Shown here: in pieces, positions 34,882 to 43,878 of the stretch
How the letters are laid out: the number at the start of each line of letters is the position of its first letter
Position numbering within the stretch: position 1 is the first letter of the stretch
Assembly (NCBI GenBank): GCA_031366005.1
Contig: JANLZB010000038.1
Span: 62,001-126,000 of the forward strand
Reading direction: 5' to 3'
DNA from: JANLUX01 sp031366005
Lineage (GTDB): Bacteria > Bacteroidota > Bacteroidia > AKYH767-A > OLB10
Length of the DNA: 64,000 nucleotides
The notes under the pieces: generated by a model
Seen by the model: only the letters and a program-made list of their open reading frames with translations
Database searches by the model: none
Told to the model about the DNA's origin: nothing
Translations under genes and position numbers: made by a program

Positions 34882-37854
34882 TTAATTCTTCACAATTCTT
34901 AAAACAGCATTTCCGTTTTCAGTTATCACATGCACAAAATACAACCCTGTTGCACCATGAATATTCTCAATAATATTACTTGTTGAATGAGGTTGCTTTT
35001 GTGAAATTACCTGTCCGAATACATTGCAAACTTTTATATCCACATCATGATAAATTTTCCCCAAGTCAATATTAAAAGTTCCGTTATTGGGATTTGGATA
35101 AATATTAGCGCTCAATCCATTGCCTGAATTTTCTTTTATTCCAACTACATCAACAAGCGTGTGTGCAACATTAGTTGCTACAGGAAGATTGTAATCAAAA
35201 TAAATATAAGCAGAATTATTTATCGTGTTTCCAATCGTAAGCGTGTTCTGTGGCTTAATTTTATAGGCAATATAACCATGACTTGCTGTTTCATTTACAT
35301 TACTGTCAGGAAGATTGATATTGTTAAACTGCCATTTTAAAATATTTCCATCTGTTATTGTGAGGTTGTAAGGATGGCTCGCACTTTCCATTTCTAAACT
35401 GTTCCAGTTAAGATTTGTACTCAAAGTATCTTTTACTATTACTGTAAATGCTGTATCTGTTCCGGTATTCTGAAACCGGATGAGATAATGTAAATACTCT
35501 CCACTATTTACTTGTGTAGGAGTTATAGATGGTCCTCCAAGCATTGTTTTATCATTGGGATCAAAGGAGCCAGCAATATCTTGAGTAATTATCATTCCAT
35601 TATCTGATGGAATACTGTCAGACGTTATAGGATAAATAAATGCTATCAGACCTATTGTATCACCAATGTTTAAGAAAGGGGTTGCCGCATTGTGCAAACG
35701 GACATTTAAAATCCTGGTTTCGTTCGGGGAAAGATTGTAATAATTAAAAACAAGAGTGTTGGCTATTATGCTACTTGTTCCAATGGATGAGCTTACATAG
35801 GTTTGATTATTATTAATTATAAAATAAATATTTCCGGTAATTGTTAATGTGCCCACATTCGAATAAATCAACTCGTAAGTCCCATCAAAACCTGGAACTG
35901 CATTAGTGGTAGGTATAAGGCTAATCTTCAAATCTTGTATGCCTGGTATAGGTGCCAATGCAAAATTTACTGTATCAATATTATTGTAAGTTGCAAAGGT
36001 GGAAGCATGTTGTGTAGGATTTGAAATATAATAATGAAGGTTTGGTAAGAAAGTAGTACTCGTACCTGTATCTAATGAGTTTTCAAAGTATCCATTATTA
36101 TCCGTCATGCTTGAATAGGTCAAATTATTACCTGTTGATTGAACTTTTAAATGTTTATAAGCGGATTCATTATTATCCCAAATACCATTCTGATTAATGT
36201 CAATGAAGCAATGTCCGGAAATTGTATTGGAGTATATCCTGGAAAAAACTCTTGCATAAATAATGTCACTTGGACTAAGCAGATTATTTGACATCTGAGT
36301 AGCATTATCAGATAACGAATGCCCCGGTGCAGGATCACGTTGATAAACAATATGAACATCCTTATCTACAAAGGATGCAACGCTGGGCCACACAGCTTCC
36401 TGAAAATCTCCATCCGGAGAAGGGTTTAATGTGTAGGGTGATGTCCATGTTAAACCGCCATCAGTAGAAGAAATCAAAAAGATATGCCGAAAAGATTCTT
36501 GCCATGCAGTGGTATCTGCTCTTTCATCAAGCGCAGAATAAGCTATATAAATATTATTGCTGCTGTCAATACCGATGGAGGGCTGTGCGCATAAACCAAC
36601 ATTGTATAAACCCACTCCCGGATCAGTAGTGTCCATAGGATTAGTAGCCACATCTATAAAACCATTGCCATTGAAATCTTCTGCTGAAGCTATAATAGCA
36701 GGAGCTGTCATACCTTCTCTCCAATAATATAGGCCAGTGTTATCAAGAGGGTAATAACTTACTTCAGTGTTGCCGGAATCTTCTGAAACAAACATGTGAC
36801 TGAATGAAACATGGCAAATATTCCCTGTATCAATTATTACAGTTACATCACCTGCATTACTAGAAACTAATTCACCTATTCCATCTCCGGTTGTATCTGT
36901 GTTCATAGTGTTCGGATTATATATCGATCCGAGAGGAAAAGGAAGGATAACAGTCCGTACCCAGGATATTCCACCATCAATAGATTTTAAAAGAACTACA
37001 TCATTAGTAAACCCGCCAATTACAATCGCTACAACATCACCGCGCGCATCAATATGATAATCTTCAGCTCCTACGCCATACATGAAAGTTGAATCGGTAC
37101 CGGGAATTTGTATGTGATCATCCACCCATGTAATTCCTCCATCCGTTGAACGGCTATAAGTAAGGGGGTCGTTTTGCCCTAAAATGGGTACAGTCTCCAT
37201 TCCTTGTGAGTTTGTTATAACATGCAATGTATTTCCTGTGCTACCACCAGCAGCAAAACGTGGCCATAAATCTTGCTGAATCGGAAATAATGCCCAATTT
37301 CCTACTGTATCCTTAGTCCATGATCCTGTTCCTTTAATAAATCTTTTAGCTAATGTTATTCCTGAATCACCATGTGCAACTATAAATTCTCCAGCTTGGG
37401 TTATGTCAATATTAGGAAAAGCTCCAGATGTATCAAGAGAATTCATTGGGGGAGGAAGCCAAGCTGTTCCATTATAATAGTTGTAGCCTGTGTTACTTTT
37501 ATCAGGTAAACCACCTGGATTAACCTGTGTCCAAACTGCCGAAATTGTTCCATCACCATTATTTGAAACACGATTTCCAACACTCTTATTACTTTGTAAA
37601 TCATAAATGGTTCTGCCAATTAGAGTTTCCGTTAAAGTTGATGAAATCTTCTGCTCTCCAATTTCAGTAGAGGGGGATTGCATTTTCTTTCTCTTGGAAA
37701 TAACATCTTGGATTGAACAAGCCATTTGCGCTTTCATTGTTTTCATTTTAACTGATGCTGGTTTACTTTTTATAGCAGTAGAGTGATTTAAAGTTTTTGT
37801 GTAAGCAGAAAGGCTAATGTTTACTGTTAAAATAAAGAGTAGTAGTTTTTTCAT
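34882..37854 (-). CDS. Large secreted T9SS protein with BNR repeats
   Basis: The frame opens at 37875, but the ATG at 37854 gives the clean signal peptide MKKLLLFILTVNISLSAYTK. That leaves 990 residues. The middle has sialidase-like Asp-box units (STDGGITWVDDH, SIDGGISWVR, SSTDGGLTWTSP). It is followed by an EF-hand-like GHCFIDINQNGIWDNNESAY and a late repeat domain starting SFDPNDKTMLGGPSIT, with TGTDTAFTVIVKDTLSTNL typical of T9SS multi-domain proteins. The type A sorting domain is IYPNPNNGTFNIDLG ... GLYFVHVITENGNAVLRIVK. It is exported; a sialidase activity is not supported by this evidence. Confidence 0.9.
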   Translation of the reverse strand: MKKLLLFILTVNISLSAYTKTLNHSTAIKSKPASVKMKTMKAQMACSIQDVISKRKKMQSPSTEIGEQKISSTLTETLIGRTIYDLQSNKSVGNRVSNNGDGTISAVWTQVNPGGLPDKSNTGYNYYNGTAWLPPPMNSLDTSGAFPNIDITQAGEFIVAHGDSGITLAKRFIKGTGSWTKDTVGNWALFPIQQDLWPRFAAGGSTGNTLHVITNSQGMETVPILGQNDPLTYSRSTDGGITWVDDHIQIPGTDSTFMYGVGAEDYHIDARGDVVAIVIGGFTNDVVLLKSIDGGISWVRTVILPFPLGSIYNPNTMNTDTTGDGIGELVSSNAGDVTVIIDTGNICHVSFSHMFVSEDSGNTEVSYYPLDNTGLYYWREGMTAPAIIASAEDFNGNGFIDVATNPMDTTDPGVGLYNVGLCAQPSIGIDSSNNIYIAYSALDERADTTAWQESFRHIFLISSTDGGLTWTSPYTLNPSPDGDFQEAVWPSVASFVDKDVHIVYQRDPAPGHSLSDNATQMSNNLLSPSDIIYARVFSRIYSNTISGHCFIDINQNGIWDNNESAYKHLKVQSTGNNLTYSSMTDNNGYFENSLDTGTSTTFLPNLHYYISNPTQHASTFATYNNIDTVNFALAPIPGIQDLKISLIPTTNAVPGFDGTYELIYSNVGTLTITGNIYFIINNNQTYVSSSIGTSSIIANTLVFNYYNLSPNETRILNVRLHNAATPFLNIGDTIGLIAFIYPITSDSIPSDNGMIITQDIAGSFDPNDKTMLGGPSITPTQVNSGEYLHYLIRFQNTGTDTAFTVIVKDTLSTNLNWNSLEMESASHPYNLTITDGNILKWQFNNINLPDSNVNETASHGYIAYKIKPQNTLTIGNTINNSAYIYFDYNLPVATNVAHTLVDVVGIKENSGNGLSANIYPNPNNGTFNIDLGKIYHDVDIKVCNVFGQVISQKQPHSTSNIIENIHGATGLYFVHVITENGNAVLRIVKN

Positions 37855-37877
37855 GATTAAGTAGATTAAGAACATAT

Positions 37878-37885
37878 CAAATGTA
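37878..37885 (-). promoter_or_regulatory. -7 box TACATTTG
   Basis: TACATTTG reads on the minus strand, ending 24 bases before the ATG at 37854. It matches the Bacteroidota -7 consensus TAnnTTTG. No clear -33 TTTG is seen at the expected distance, so this is a weak call. Confidence 0.4.
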
Positions 37886-38021
37886 ATCTCTTTTGATGCA
37901 GTTCAGTACTGAACGTGTAATTGCAGTGTCATATTAGCAAATCGCATCAATAAAAAATTTCTTTCTTGCCTATGTTTGTTGCAAGTGATCAGCGTACATT
38001 AGCAATCAATTGTATTTGAAA

Positions 38022-38360
38022 ATGACATCTTTTTCCATCGCTCCTTACCGTCACGATCTTGAAATAATTCGTGATACGATTGCGCAGATAAAAAAGGATT
38101 TGAGCATTTTTGATTTGGATATTGTTTTTAGCGGTAACGAAAAAACTGCTTATCGCGAAGTGAAAGATCAGCTAATTATTCTATTCAGAGATTTATTAAC
38201 CCGTGATGCTGAAAAAGTTTTTAATCTGCTTTACAGAATTGATGTTTCAGAAAACAAAGTGAAGGAAGCGCCTTCTTCAGTTGCCTTTGAAGAATACATT
38301 GCAGAACTGGTTCTTGAACGTGAATTGCTAAAAGTGGTAATGAGAAAGTTGAACCCATAA
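38022..38360 (+). CDS. Conserved hypothetical protein (112 aa)
   Basis: The frame opens at 38010; ATG 38022 (MTSFSIAPYRHDLEIIRDTI) removes a four-residue lead. It is alpha-helical and acidic (VKDQLIILFRDLLTRDAEKV, AFEEYIAELVLERELLKVVM) with no signal peptide or metal motif. It resembles a short conserved protein of the phylum but I cannot name the family. It stands alone between a T9SS gene and the protease gene. Confidence 0.65.
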   Translation: MTSFSIAPYRHDLEIIRDTIAQIKKDLSIFDLDIVFSGNEKTAYREVKDQLIILFRDLLTRDAEKVFNLLYRIDVSENKVKEAPSSVAFEEYIAELVLERELLKVVMRKLNP

Positions 38361-38382
38361 CTCTTTCCTTAATTTCCTCAAT

Positions 38383-38410
38383 TACCTAATACCTATGACT
38401 AATGCCTCAT
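38383..38410. repeat. Degenerate heptad array
   Basis: Units TACCTAA, TACCTAT, GACTAAT, GCCTCAT in a row, each sharing several positions with its neighbours, keep a period of 7. It is weaker than the other arrays and could be chance. Confidence 0.35.
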
Positions 38411-38437
38411 ACAATATTCCATCCGCATTTAAGTTTT

Positions 38438-38445
38438 TATCTTTG
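38438..38445 (+). promoter_or_regulatory. -7 box TATCTTTG of the protease gene
   Basis: TATCTTTG, an exact TAnnTTTG, ends 43 bases before the ATG at 38489. No good -33 TTG is seen at about 20 bases upstream, so the call rests on one half of the promoter. Confidence 0.4.
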
Positions 38446-38488
38446 ACTCGCAGAAAATTTATGATTCCTTGTTAAAATATTTGTTTGA

Positions 38489-40174
38489 ATGAAAAAATTG
38501 CGTAAGCCATTACTATTGTTATCCGTCTGCCTGGTATTTATCCTCAGCGTTGGATTTGTAGATGATTATTTTGAGATCAGTAAACAGCTTGATATTTTCT
38601 CCAATGTTTACAAAACCGTAAACCAGCTTTATGTTGATGAAGTTAAGCCAGGTCAGTTATTAAAAAACGGTATTGATGGCATGTTAAAGAACCTAGATCC
38701 TTACACTAATTATTATCCTGAATCAGAAATTGAAGATTACAGGATGAAACATGTAAGCACAGAGTATGGTGGATTAGGCGCTTCTTCTTTCAGACGTGGT
38801 GACAGTATCGTGATTGCTGATGTGTATGAAGGATTTGCTGCGCACAAAGCCGACCTGCGGGCTGGAGATATTTTGCTGGAGGTAAATGGTCGTCCTTTAA
38901 AAGGATTGGCTCCTGACCAGGTGGATGATTTGATGAAAGGACAGAGCGGAACTACCATCCGCGTTAAGGTTGGAAGACCAGGAGTTGCCCAGCCCATCGA
39001 AAAAACCATTATGCGCGAAGAAATTAAAATCAATAACGTTCCCTATTACGGAATGATTAATGACAGCATCGGATACATCAAGCTGGATAAGTTTTTACAA
39101 AACTGTTACAGCGAAATGCGTGAAGCGTTTACAGAACTCAAGAAAAATCCAAAATTAAAATCGCTTGTGTTTGATTTACGTGGCAACGGTGGAGGATTGC
39201 TCGAAGAGTCAGTGAATATTTTAAACTTATGGATTCCCAAAGGAACACTGTTAGTTAAGCAGGTTGGTAAGATACAAGGCTCCACCAATACCTATGCAGC
39301 CAAGGTAGATGCCATGGATTCTGACATACCAATTGCAGTGCTGATAGATCGTGGCTCTGCTTCCGCCAGTGAAATCACTTCGGGCAATTTCCAGGATTTA
39401 GATCGTGCAGTGATTATTGGTCAGCGAAGTTTTGGAAAAGGATTGGTACAACAAACCAAACCATTAAGTTATAATACCCAGGTAAAAATTACGGTAGCAA
39501 AATATTTTACCGCAAGCGGACGATGCGTTCAGGCACTTAATTATGCTTCGCGACATGAGGACGGAAGTGTGGATCATGTTCCTGATTCACTTATGAAACC
39601 ATTTAATACTTTACATCAACGGGTTGTATATGATGGAAGTGGTGTGTATCCTGATCGTTATATCGAACCTCCCATCACAGCAAACATCACCAGTAGTTTA
39701 GCTAAGAAGTTGTTGCTTTTTGATTATGCAACTTATTACCGCAATCACCATGATTCAATTCCGGGAGCACGACAATTTAAATTAACAGATGCAGATTATA
39801 ATGACTTCATTAAATTTCTTGCTGATAAAGATTATGACTACAGCACTGATTCAGAAAAAAATCTTGAAGAATTAAAAGTGATTGCCACCAAGGATAAATA
39901 TTTTGACAACATTAAAACTGAATTTGAAAAATTAGGTCAGAAATTAAAGCATGATAAAAACGCTGACTTAATTAAATTCAAACCTGAAATAAAACTACTG
40001 CTCGAAAAAGAAATTGTTGCACGCTATTATTTTCAAAAAGGACGTTATGAATATTCTTTCAATAATGATCCTGTTGTTGCAGATGCAATTTTAGTTTTAA
40101 ATAATCCTACGCTTTATGCAAGCATTTTAAAAGGCGAAGGAGAGTACAAAGTGATTGGTAAACCGAAGAAATAA
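38489..40174 (+). CDS. Carboxy-terminal processing protease (S41 family)
   Basis: This 561-residue protein has a signal anchor or signal peptide (RKPLLLLSVCLVFILSVGFV), a PDZ domain at about 95-175 (FRRGDSIVIADVYEGFAAHK, GDILLEVNGRPLKGL), and the S41 catalytic region with the serine in DRGSASASEITSG and lysine in RSFGKGLVQ. It is periplasmic. It trims C-termini of exported proteins and may affect envelope turnover. The C-terminal 130 residues (LADKDYDYSTDSEKN onward) are an extra helical domain seen in Bacteroidota members. Confidence 0.92.
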   Translation: MKKLRKPLLLLSVCLVFILSVGFVDDYFEISKQLDIFSNVYKTVNQLYVDEVKPGQLLKNGIDGMLKNLDPYTNYYPESEIEDYRMKHVSTEYGGLGASSFRRGDSIVIADVYEGFAAHKADLRAGDILLEVNGRPLKGLAPDQVDDLMKGQSGTTIRVKVGRPGVAQPIEKTIMREEIKINNVPYYGMINDSIGYIKLDKFLQNCYSEMREAFTELKKNPKLKSLVFDLRGNGGGLLEESVNILNLWIPKGTLLVKQVGKIQGSTNTYAAKVDAMDSDIPIAVLIDRGSASASEITSGNFQDLDRAVIIGQRSFGKGLVQQTKPLSYNTQVKITVAKYFTASGRCVQALNYASRHEDGSVDHVPDSLMKPFNTLHQRVVYDGSGVYPDRYIEPPITANITSSLAKKLLLFDYATYYRNHHDSIPGARQFKLTDADYNDFIKFLADKDYDYSTDSEKNLEELKVIATKDKYFDNIKTEFEKLGQKLKHDKNADLIKFKPEIKLLLEKEIVARYYFQKGRYEYSFNNDPVVADAILVLNNPTLYASILKGEGEYKVIGKPKK

Positions 40175-40221
40175 GTTTTGCTCTACTAATTCTTTTTCAA
40201 TGTATGTTTTGCTAAGCAATT

Positions 40222-40545
40222 TTATTTTTCAATTAAATACGCTTTGGATTTTTGAAGATTACCTGCTTGCGCTTTAAATGAGGGAATAAATAATTTGAGT
40301 TCTTCTATTTTACTCGAAGAACTATGCAACACGGCAATAGTGATTTTATATTTTGAAATATTTTGTTGAAACATCAGATTCTTATCAATCGTCAATAATA
40401 AATCAAAGCCATTTTCAACTCATAAGCTTAACAATTTTCCATTTTTAACTCCACTCCAACCCATCTCGGTAACGGTAAAAACCTCGTATTCACGCAGAAA
40501 ATTTTTTAGCCTTTTGGTGACGCACTCGTCAAGTAAAATTTTCAC
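40222..40545 (-). pseudogene. DUF5615 PIN-like toxin interrupted by an in-frame TGA
   Basis: A GTG at 40545 overlaps the DUF433 stop by one frame (GTGA) and reads VKILLDECVTKRLKNFLREY ... MGWSGVKNGKLLSL. It then meets TGA at 40422-40420 and continues in the same frame VENGFDLLLTIDKNLMFQQN to a TAA at 40222-40224. Restoring the TGA to a sense codon gives a 107-residue DUF5615 protein of usual length, so the toxin carries a nonsense mutation near its middle. Its partner at 40542-40760 is intact. Confidence 0.75.
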
Positions 40546-40760
40546 AATTTGTTGGGCTTTTCTTCAATAAGCCGTTGTGACATTTCAAGCACTCCGATTA
40601 CCTGTTCTTTACGTACCGAATCGAAATCGCTCAGAAAGGTTTCAATAGTATCACCTGACTCCAAATAATCAAATAGATTTTTAATCGGTACACGGGTTCC
40701 AAAAAAAACAGGAGTACCTCCTAAAATTTCAGGGTCTATGTTCACAATTTGTGTTTCCAT
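40542..40760 (-). CDS. DUF433 antitoxin
   Basis: This 72-residue protein matches the DUF433 family: IVNIDPEILGGTPVFFGTRV at the start, then PIKNLFDYLESGDTIETFL. This winged-helix-like family is paired with DUF5615 PIN-like toxins in many genomes, in this gene order. Because the downstream toxin is truncated, the antitoxin is probably left without a target. It may still bind its own promoter. Confidence 0.8.
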   Translation of the reverse strand: METQIVNIDPEILGGTPVFFGTRVPIKNLFDYLESGDTIETFLSDFDSVRKEQVIGVLEMSQRLIEEKPNKL

Positions 40761-40829
40761 GATTTTTTTTATACACTCAAATTTACAAAGGATATATATA
40801 ACATTATTAATGCAGAGTTAATTGAGGAA

Positions 40830-42074
40830 TTAATTTCTTTCCGGAAAATTAATCTTGAGATAATTCATCACTACATCAGTTGCACCTTTTCTGCTTTCAA
40901 TGTATCGTTTGTTTTTTTTACTGATTTCTTTTCTGCGCTCCACATCTTCTTTTAAATCTTTTACAATCCTTATCAATTCTGTATCGTCATTGATTACAAA
41001 AGCTCCTTGTTGATTTACAAGATCGTTTGCTTCATGAAATTTTTTATAGTTAGGTCCGAAGATTACAGCAGCACCGTATGCGATTGCTTCCAGGGTGTTG
41101 TGTATTCCTGCGCCAAACCCTCCTCCGACATAAGTTATATCTGCATAAGAATATAAGCGGCTTAACATACCAATGTTGTCAATTATCAAAACATCACATT
41201 GAGCAGCGTCCTCTTTATTAATATCTGAATAAAGCAGACACTTTTTTTTCAATGAACGAGATAAAGTCCTGATATGATGAGGATGGATTTCATGCGGAGC
41301 AATGATAAATTTTATTGCTTCACTTTGATTAATCAATTCAACCAATAATTTCTCATCTGCATGCCAGGTACTTCCTGCAATAAAAAGAAATAGATTGTTT
41401 TTAAATTTTTCAATCCCAGGTATTGCCTGTGCATTGCGGCTGTTTTGATAAACGCGGTCAAAACGTGTATCACCGCTAACGGATACATGAGCCAGTTCAT
41501 GCTGATACAATAATTCTAATGATTGCTGGTTTTGCACAAATAAATGTGTGAATCTTTTCAAAATGTTCTTAAAGAAATTTCCATAAGGCTTAAAATAAAT
41601 TTGTGAAGGACGAAATATTGCTGCTATGCTAAAGACAGGAATTTTATTGTCGTGCAATTCTTTAATATAAAAATGCCAGAAATCGTACTTTACAAAAAAC
41701 GCCATTGACGGCTGCACAGTTTTCACAAACCATTTACTGTGCGATGGTCCGTCAATCGGAAGGTAAAAAACATAGTCAACGCTCGGTTCATTTTTTTTAT
41801 TCTCATATCCTGAAGGAGAAAAAAATGTGAGTACAATTTTATGATCCGGATAAACATCGTGTAAAGCATTAAGCACCGGTTTGCCTTGTTCAAATTCACC
41901 TAAGGAAGGACAATGAAACCAGATGCGTTTTTCTCCCGGCTGCAATGTGTTTTCAACGTGCTTAAAAAGCCCAATCCTTCCTTTAATAAATCTTGCAGCT
42001 TTTTTATTGAAAAAAGAAAAAAAAGTTAAAGCAATACCATACGATTTAAGAGCAAAGTAATACAGGATCCACAT
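40830..42074 (-). CDS. waaA: 3-deoxy-D-manno-octulosonic acid (Kdo) transferase
   Basis: This 414-residue protein of glycosyltransferase family 30 has an N-terminal membrane anchor (about 1-20, ILYYFALKSYGIALTFFSFF), then IWFHCPSLGEFEQGKPVL (the family HCxSxGE motif). Other motifs are FVKYDFWHFYIKELH, SGDTRFDRVYQ, FIAGSTWHADEKLL and FGPNYKKFHEANDLV. It transfers Kdo from CMP-Kdo to lipid A precursor at the cytosolic side of the inner membrane. It is not in an operon; the genes on both sides are toxin-antitoxin loci. Confidence 0.93.
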   Translation of the reverse strand: MWILYYFALKSYGIALTFFSFFNKKAARFIKGRIGLFKHVENTLQPGEKRIWFHCPSLGEFEQGKPVLNALHDVYPDHKIVLTFFSPSGYENKKNEPSVDYVFYLPIDGPSHSKWFVKTVQPSMAFFVKYDFWHFYIKELHDNKIPVFSIAAIFRPSQIYFKPYGNFFKNILKRFTHLFVQNQQSLELLYQHELAHVSVSGDTRFDRVYQNSRNAQAIPGIEKFKNNLFLFIAGSTWHADEKLLVELINQSEAIKFIIAPHEIHPHHIRTLSRSLKKKCLLYSDINKEDAAQCDVLIIDNIGMLSRLYSYADITYVGGGFGAGIHNTLEAIAYGAAVIFGPNYKKFHEANDLVNQQGAFVINDDTELIRIVKDLKEDVERRKEISKKNKRYIESRKGATDVVMNYLKINFPERN

Positions 42075-42173
42075 AAAGTTATTGAAATATTATTCTTTCT
42101 AAATTCAATAAAGTGGCTAAATGTAGAGAACCAGTACTAAAAGCGGAATGAGGGAAATGCGGTTTACCATAAT

Positions 42174-42563
42174 TCATTTGATATTCCAGGGATTTAACAA
42201 TTTTAAACCCGGAATATTTTGAAAATCATTTTCGTTTCTGGTGATTAAGGTAAGGTTGAAAACTAAAGCGGTTGCAGCAATAATGGCATCAGGAATTTTT
42301 ATTTTAAGCGCTTTTCGCAAAACAATAGTTTGGTTTATTACATCACTGGTCAACTCCAGCAAAATGGAAGATTCCACAAAATCATTGAGCAATTGATAGG
42401 AAGCAGTGGGGGTATTATAACCCAAAACTTCAATCTTTGTGATAACAGAAATTTTATGAGTGTGGTTCACAATTCCGCTGATAAAATCCATTCCTGTTGA
42501 AGGAAGCTTGCCACCGAGATAATCAATAACGGAATTGCTGTCGGTCAGATATTGTTGTCCCAT
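42174..42563 (-). CDS. VapC-type PIN-domain toxin
   Basis: This 129-residue PIN protein has acidic residues in order: LTDSNSVIDYL (first Asp), KIEVLGY, and IPDAIIAATAL, with NENDF near the end. PIN toxins of this type cut RNA. Its start overlaps the antitoxin by 19 bp. It is a complete pair near waaA with its own -7 box at 42775-42782. Confidence 0.85.
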   Translation of the reverse strand: MGQQYLTDSNSVIDYLGGKLPSTGMDFISGIVNHTHKISVITKIEVLGYNTPTASYQLLNDFVESSILLELTSDVINQTIVLRKALKIKIPDAIIAATALVFNLTLITRNENDFQNIPGLKLLNPWNIK

Positions 42564-42757
42564 TCTTTGCGGCTTTGAGAAATATGTTTTTGCAACTCAT
42601 CCGCAACGTCAACAGGAAGCTTGCCTGCAAATTTTTCAGAAAGCTTTTGGTTGGAGTCATTATTTTTTTCAAGCAGCTTAATGATGTGCATCTCTTCAAG
42701 CTTCTGTAATAAAGCCAATGCATTTTGATTAGTGAGCTCAACAATTACCGTTTGCAT
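42545..42757 (-). CDS. Antitoxin of the VapC pair
   Basis: This 70-residue protein starts MQTVIVELTNQNALALLQKL, helical and with an acidic middle (KNNDSNQKLSEK), then an amphipathic tail DELQKHISQSRKEW. It overlaps the toxin gene by 19 bp. No named DNA-binding fold is apparent, but the N-terminal TVIVELTNQNALALLQ is like short ribbon-helix or Phd-type antitoxins of PIN partners. The antitoxin role is inferred from position. Confidence 0.7.
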   Translation of the reverse strand: MQTVIVELTNQNALALLQKLEEMHIIKLLEKNNDSNQKLSEKFAGKLPVDVADELQKHISQSRKEWDNNI

Positions 42758-42774
42758 AGTACTTTTCTTTTTGT

Positions 42775-42782
42775 CAAAGATA
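42775..42782 (-). promoter_or_regulatory. -7 box TATCTTTG of the antitoxin-toxin pair
   Basis: TATCTTTG (minus strand, 42782-42775) ends 17 bases before the ATG at 42757. An exact TAnnTTTG match. No good TTTG at -33. Confidence 0.45.
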
Positions 42783-42920
42783 CGGTAACAATGAAAATAT
42801 TTATTAATCAGATTTTATTACAATAAATGTTGATTTTTGTTTATTTCAAAAATCAATTCCTCTAATCCACTTAGCTGCTTTTTTACTTGAAGAATGAAAA
42901 AAAGTAATAAAAGATCCACA

Positions 42921-43673
42921 TCAGTAGATATAAAATTTTTCAGGAGCCTGACGGTATAATGGAAGAACCCAACCAATGCGCGCACCAAAAAGCAAATCCA
43001 ATCGCTGATTATTTTCTGAACCCATGTCATCAAAATTATATGTCCTGCGGCTTTTGGTAAATCCCTGCACCGCATCCGCTGCAAAATAAAAATTAACTAA
43101 ACGATAATTACTGATAAACAAATAACCCACACTTTCATGTAAACATATTCCGTTGGTCAACCGGTCGTAGCCTTTTTTATAATCATCGCGTAAAGCAGGA
43201 ACTGTTTTGTTGTAATCCTCAATACGTATTTTGTGCTGAATATATCCAACACCCGTTGTCACAAATATTCCACAGTTAGGATTTGGTTTTTTGAAGTTGA
43301 ATAACAGGCCTGATGAAATTGTGATGTAATATCCGCGTTCATATACCCTGATATCTGCAACACGGCCATCATCTCCGATTATTATTCCCTGATCGTTAAT
43401 GAGGTGAGTAAAAAGATTTGCCTGCTTAATTTTATTGGAGAAGATAAAACTACCTTCTGCATTTAACATCCACTTCTTACGGTGTTTGAAAGTCACATCC
43501 ATGCTGATTACTGCATTGTTGTCAAAACGCTTTGATAAATCTCCACCCGGCATTTGCAAACCGATTCCCGGCCTTATCATCAACATGGAAATAGAAGAAT
43601 CTTTTACACTTGATTGAGCAAAAATTAAAAGAGGGGAAATCAGTAGTATTAAAAATAAATTTATCCGCATCAT
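42921..43673 (-). CDS. Hypothetical exported protein, probably outer-membrane beta-barrel
   Basis: The frame opens at 43739, but ATG 43673 gives a signal peptide MMRINLFLILLISPLLIFAQ with Ala-Gln cleavage. The 250-residue mature form has repeated amphipathic strands (GIGLQMPGGDLSKRFDN, VISMDVTFKHRKKWMLNAEG, GYYITISSGLLFNFKKPN, CGIFVTTGVGYIQHKIR, LLFGARIGWVLPLY), the pattern of a beta-barrel with short turns. The C-terminus ends in a Tyr (KFYIY), common in outer membrane proteins. Function is unknown. Confidence 0.6.
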   Translation of the reverse strand: MMRINLFLILLISPLLIFAQSSVKDSSISMLMIRPGIGLQMPGGDLSKRFDNNAVISMDVTFKHRKKWMLNAEGSFIFSNKIKQANLFTHLINDQGIIIGDDGRVADIRVYERGYYITISSGLLFNFKKPNPNCGIFVTTGVGYIQHKIRIEDYNKTVPALRDDYKKGYDRLTNGICLHESVGYLFISNYRLVNFYFAADAVQGFTKSRRTYNFDDMGSENNQRLDLLFGARIGWVLPLYRQAPEKFYIY

Positions 43674-43790
43674 GAGCGGACGAAAATAACCAAATTGATG
43701 ATGAGTTGAGAATGACAAGTTAACCCGAAATAAAACCACCCTGAGAAGTAAATAAAATCTCTGAATAAACTTTTATCTTCGTGCATTCTT

Positions 43791-43871
43791 AGTTTACAGT
43801 TTATGGATTACAGTTTACGGTTGCTTACTCAGGCAAACAAAACTGTAATCCGTAAACTGTAAACCGTAAAC
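43791..43871. repeat. Inverted pair of heptad arrays upstream of the aminotransferase gene
   Basis: The left array is AGTTTAC, AGTTTAT, GGATTAC, AGTTTAC (43791-43818); the right array is CTGTAAT, CCGTAAA, CTGTAAA, CCGTAAA (43843-43870), inverted. The stretches 43798-43816 and 43840-43858 can form a 19-bp hairpin with one mismatch. The right array ends 8 bases before the ATG at 43879. It may be a leader hairpin that affects translation. Confidence 0.7.
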
Positions 43872-43878
43872 TGAAAGT

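Noticed and set aside
40420..40422. In-frame TGA in the DUF5615 gene read as recoded (selenocysteine or Trp)
   Set aside because: TGA is used as a normal stop in this window (for example ugd and the DUF433 gene), no SECIS-like hairpin was seen, and the family does not have a special residue there.
42818..43084. 88-codon minus-strand frame
   Set aside because: It overlaps the exported beta-rich protein gene, whose signal peptide and strand pattern are much better supported.
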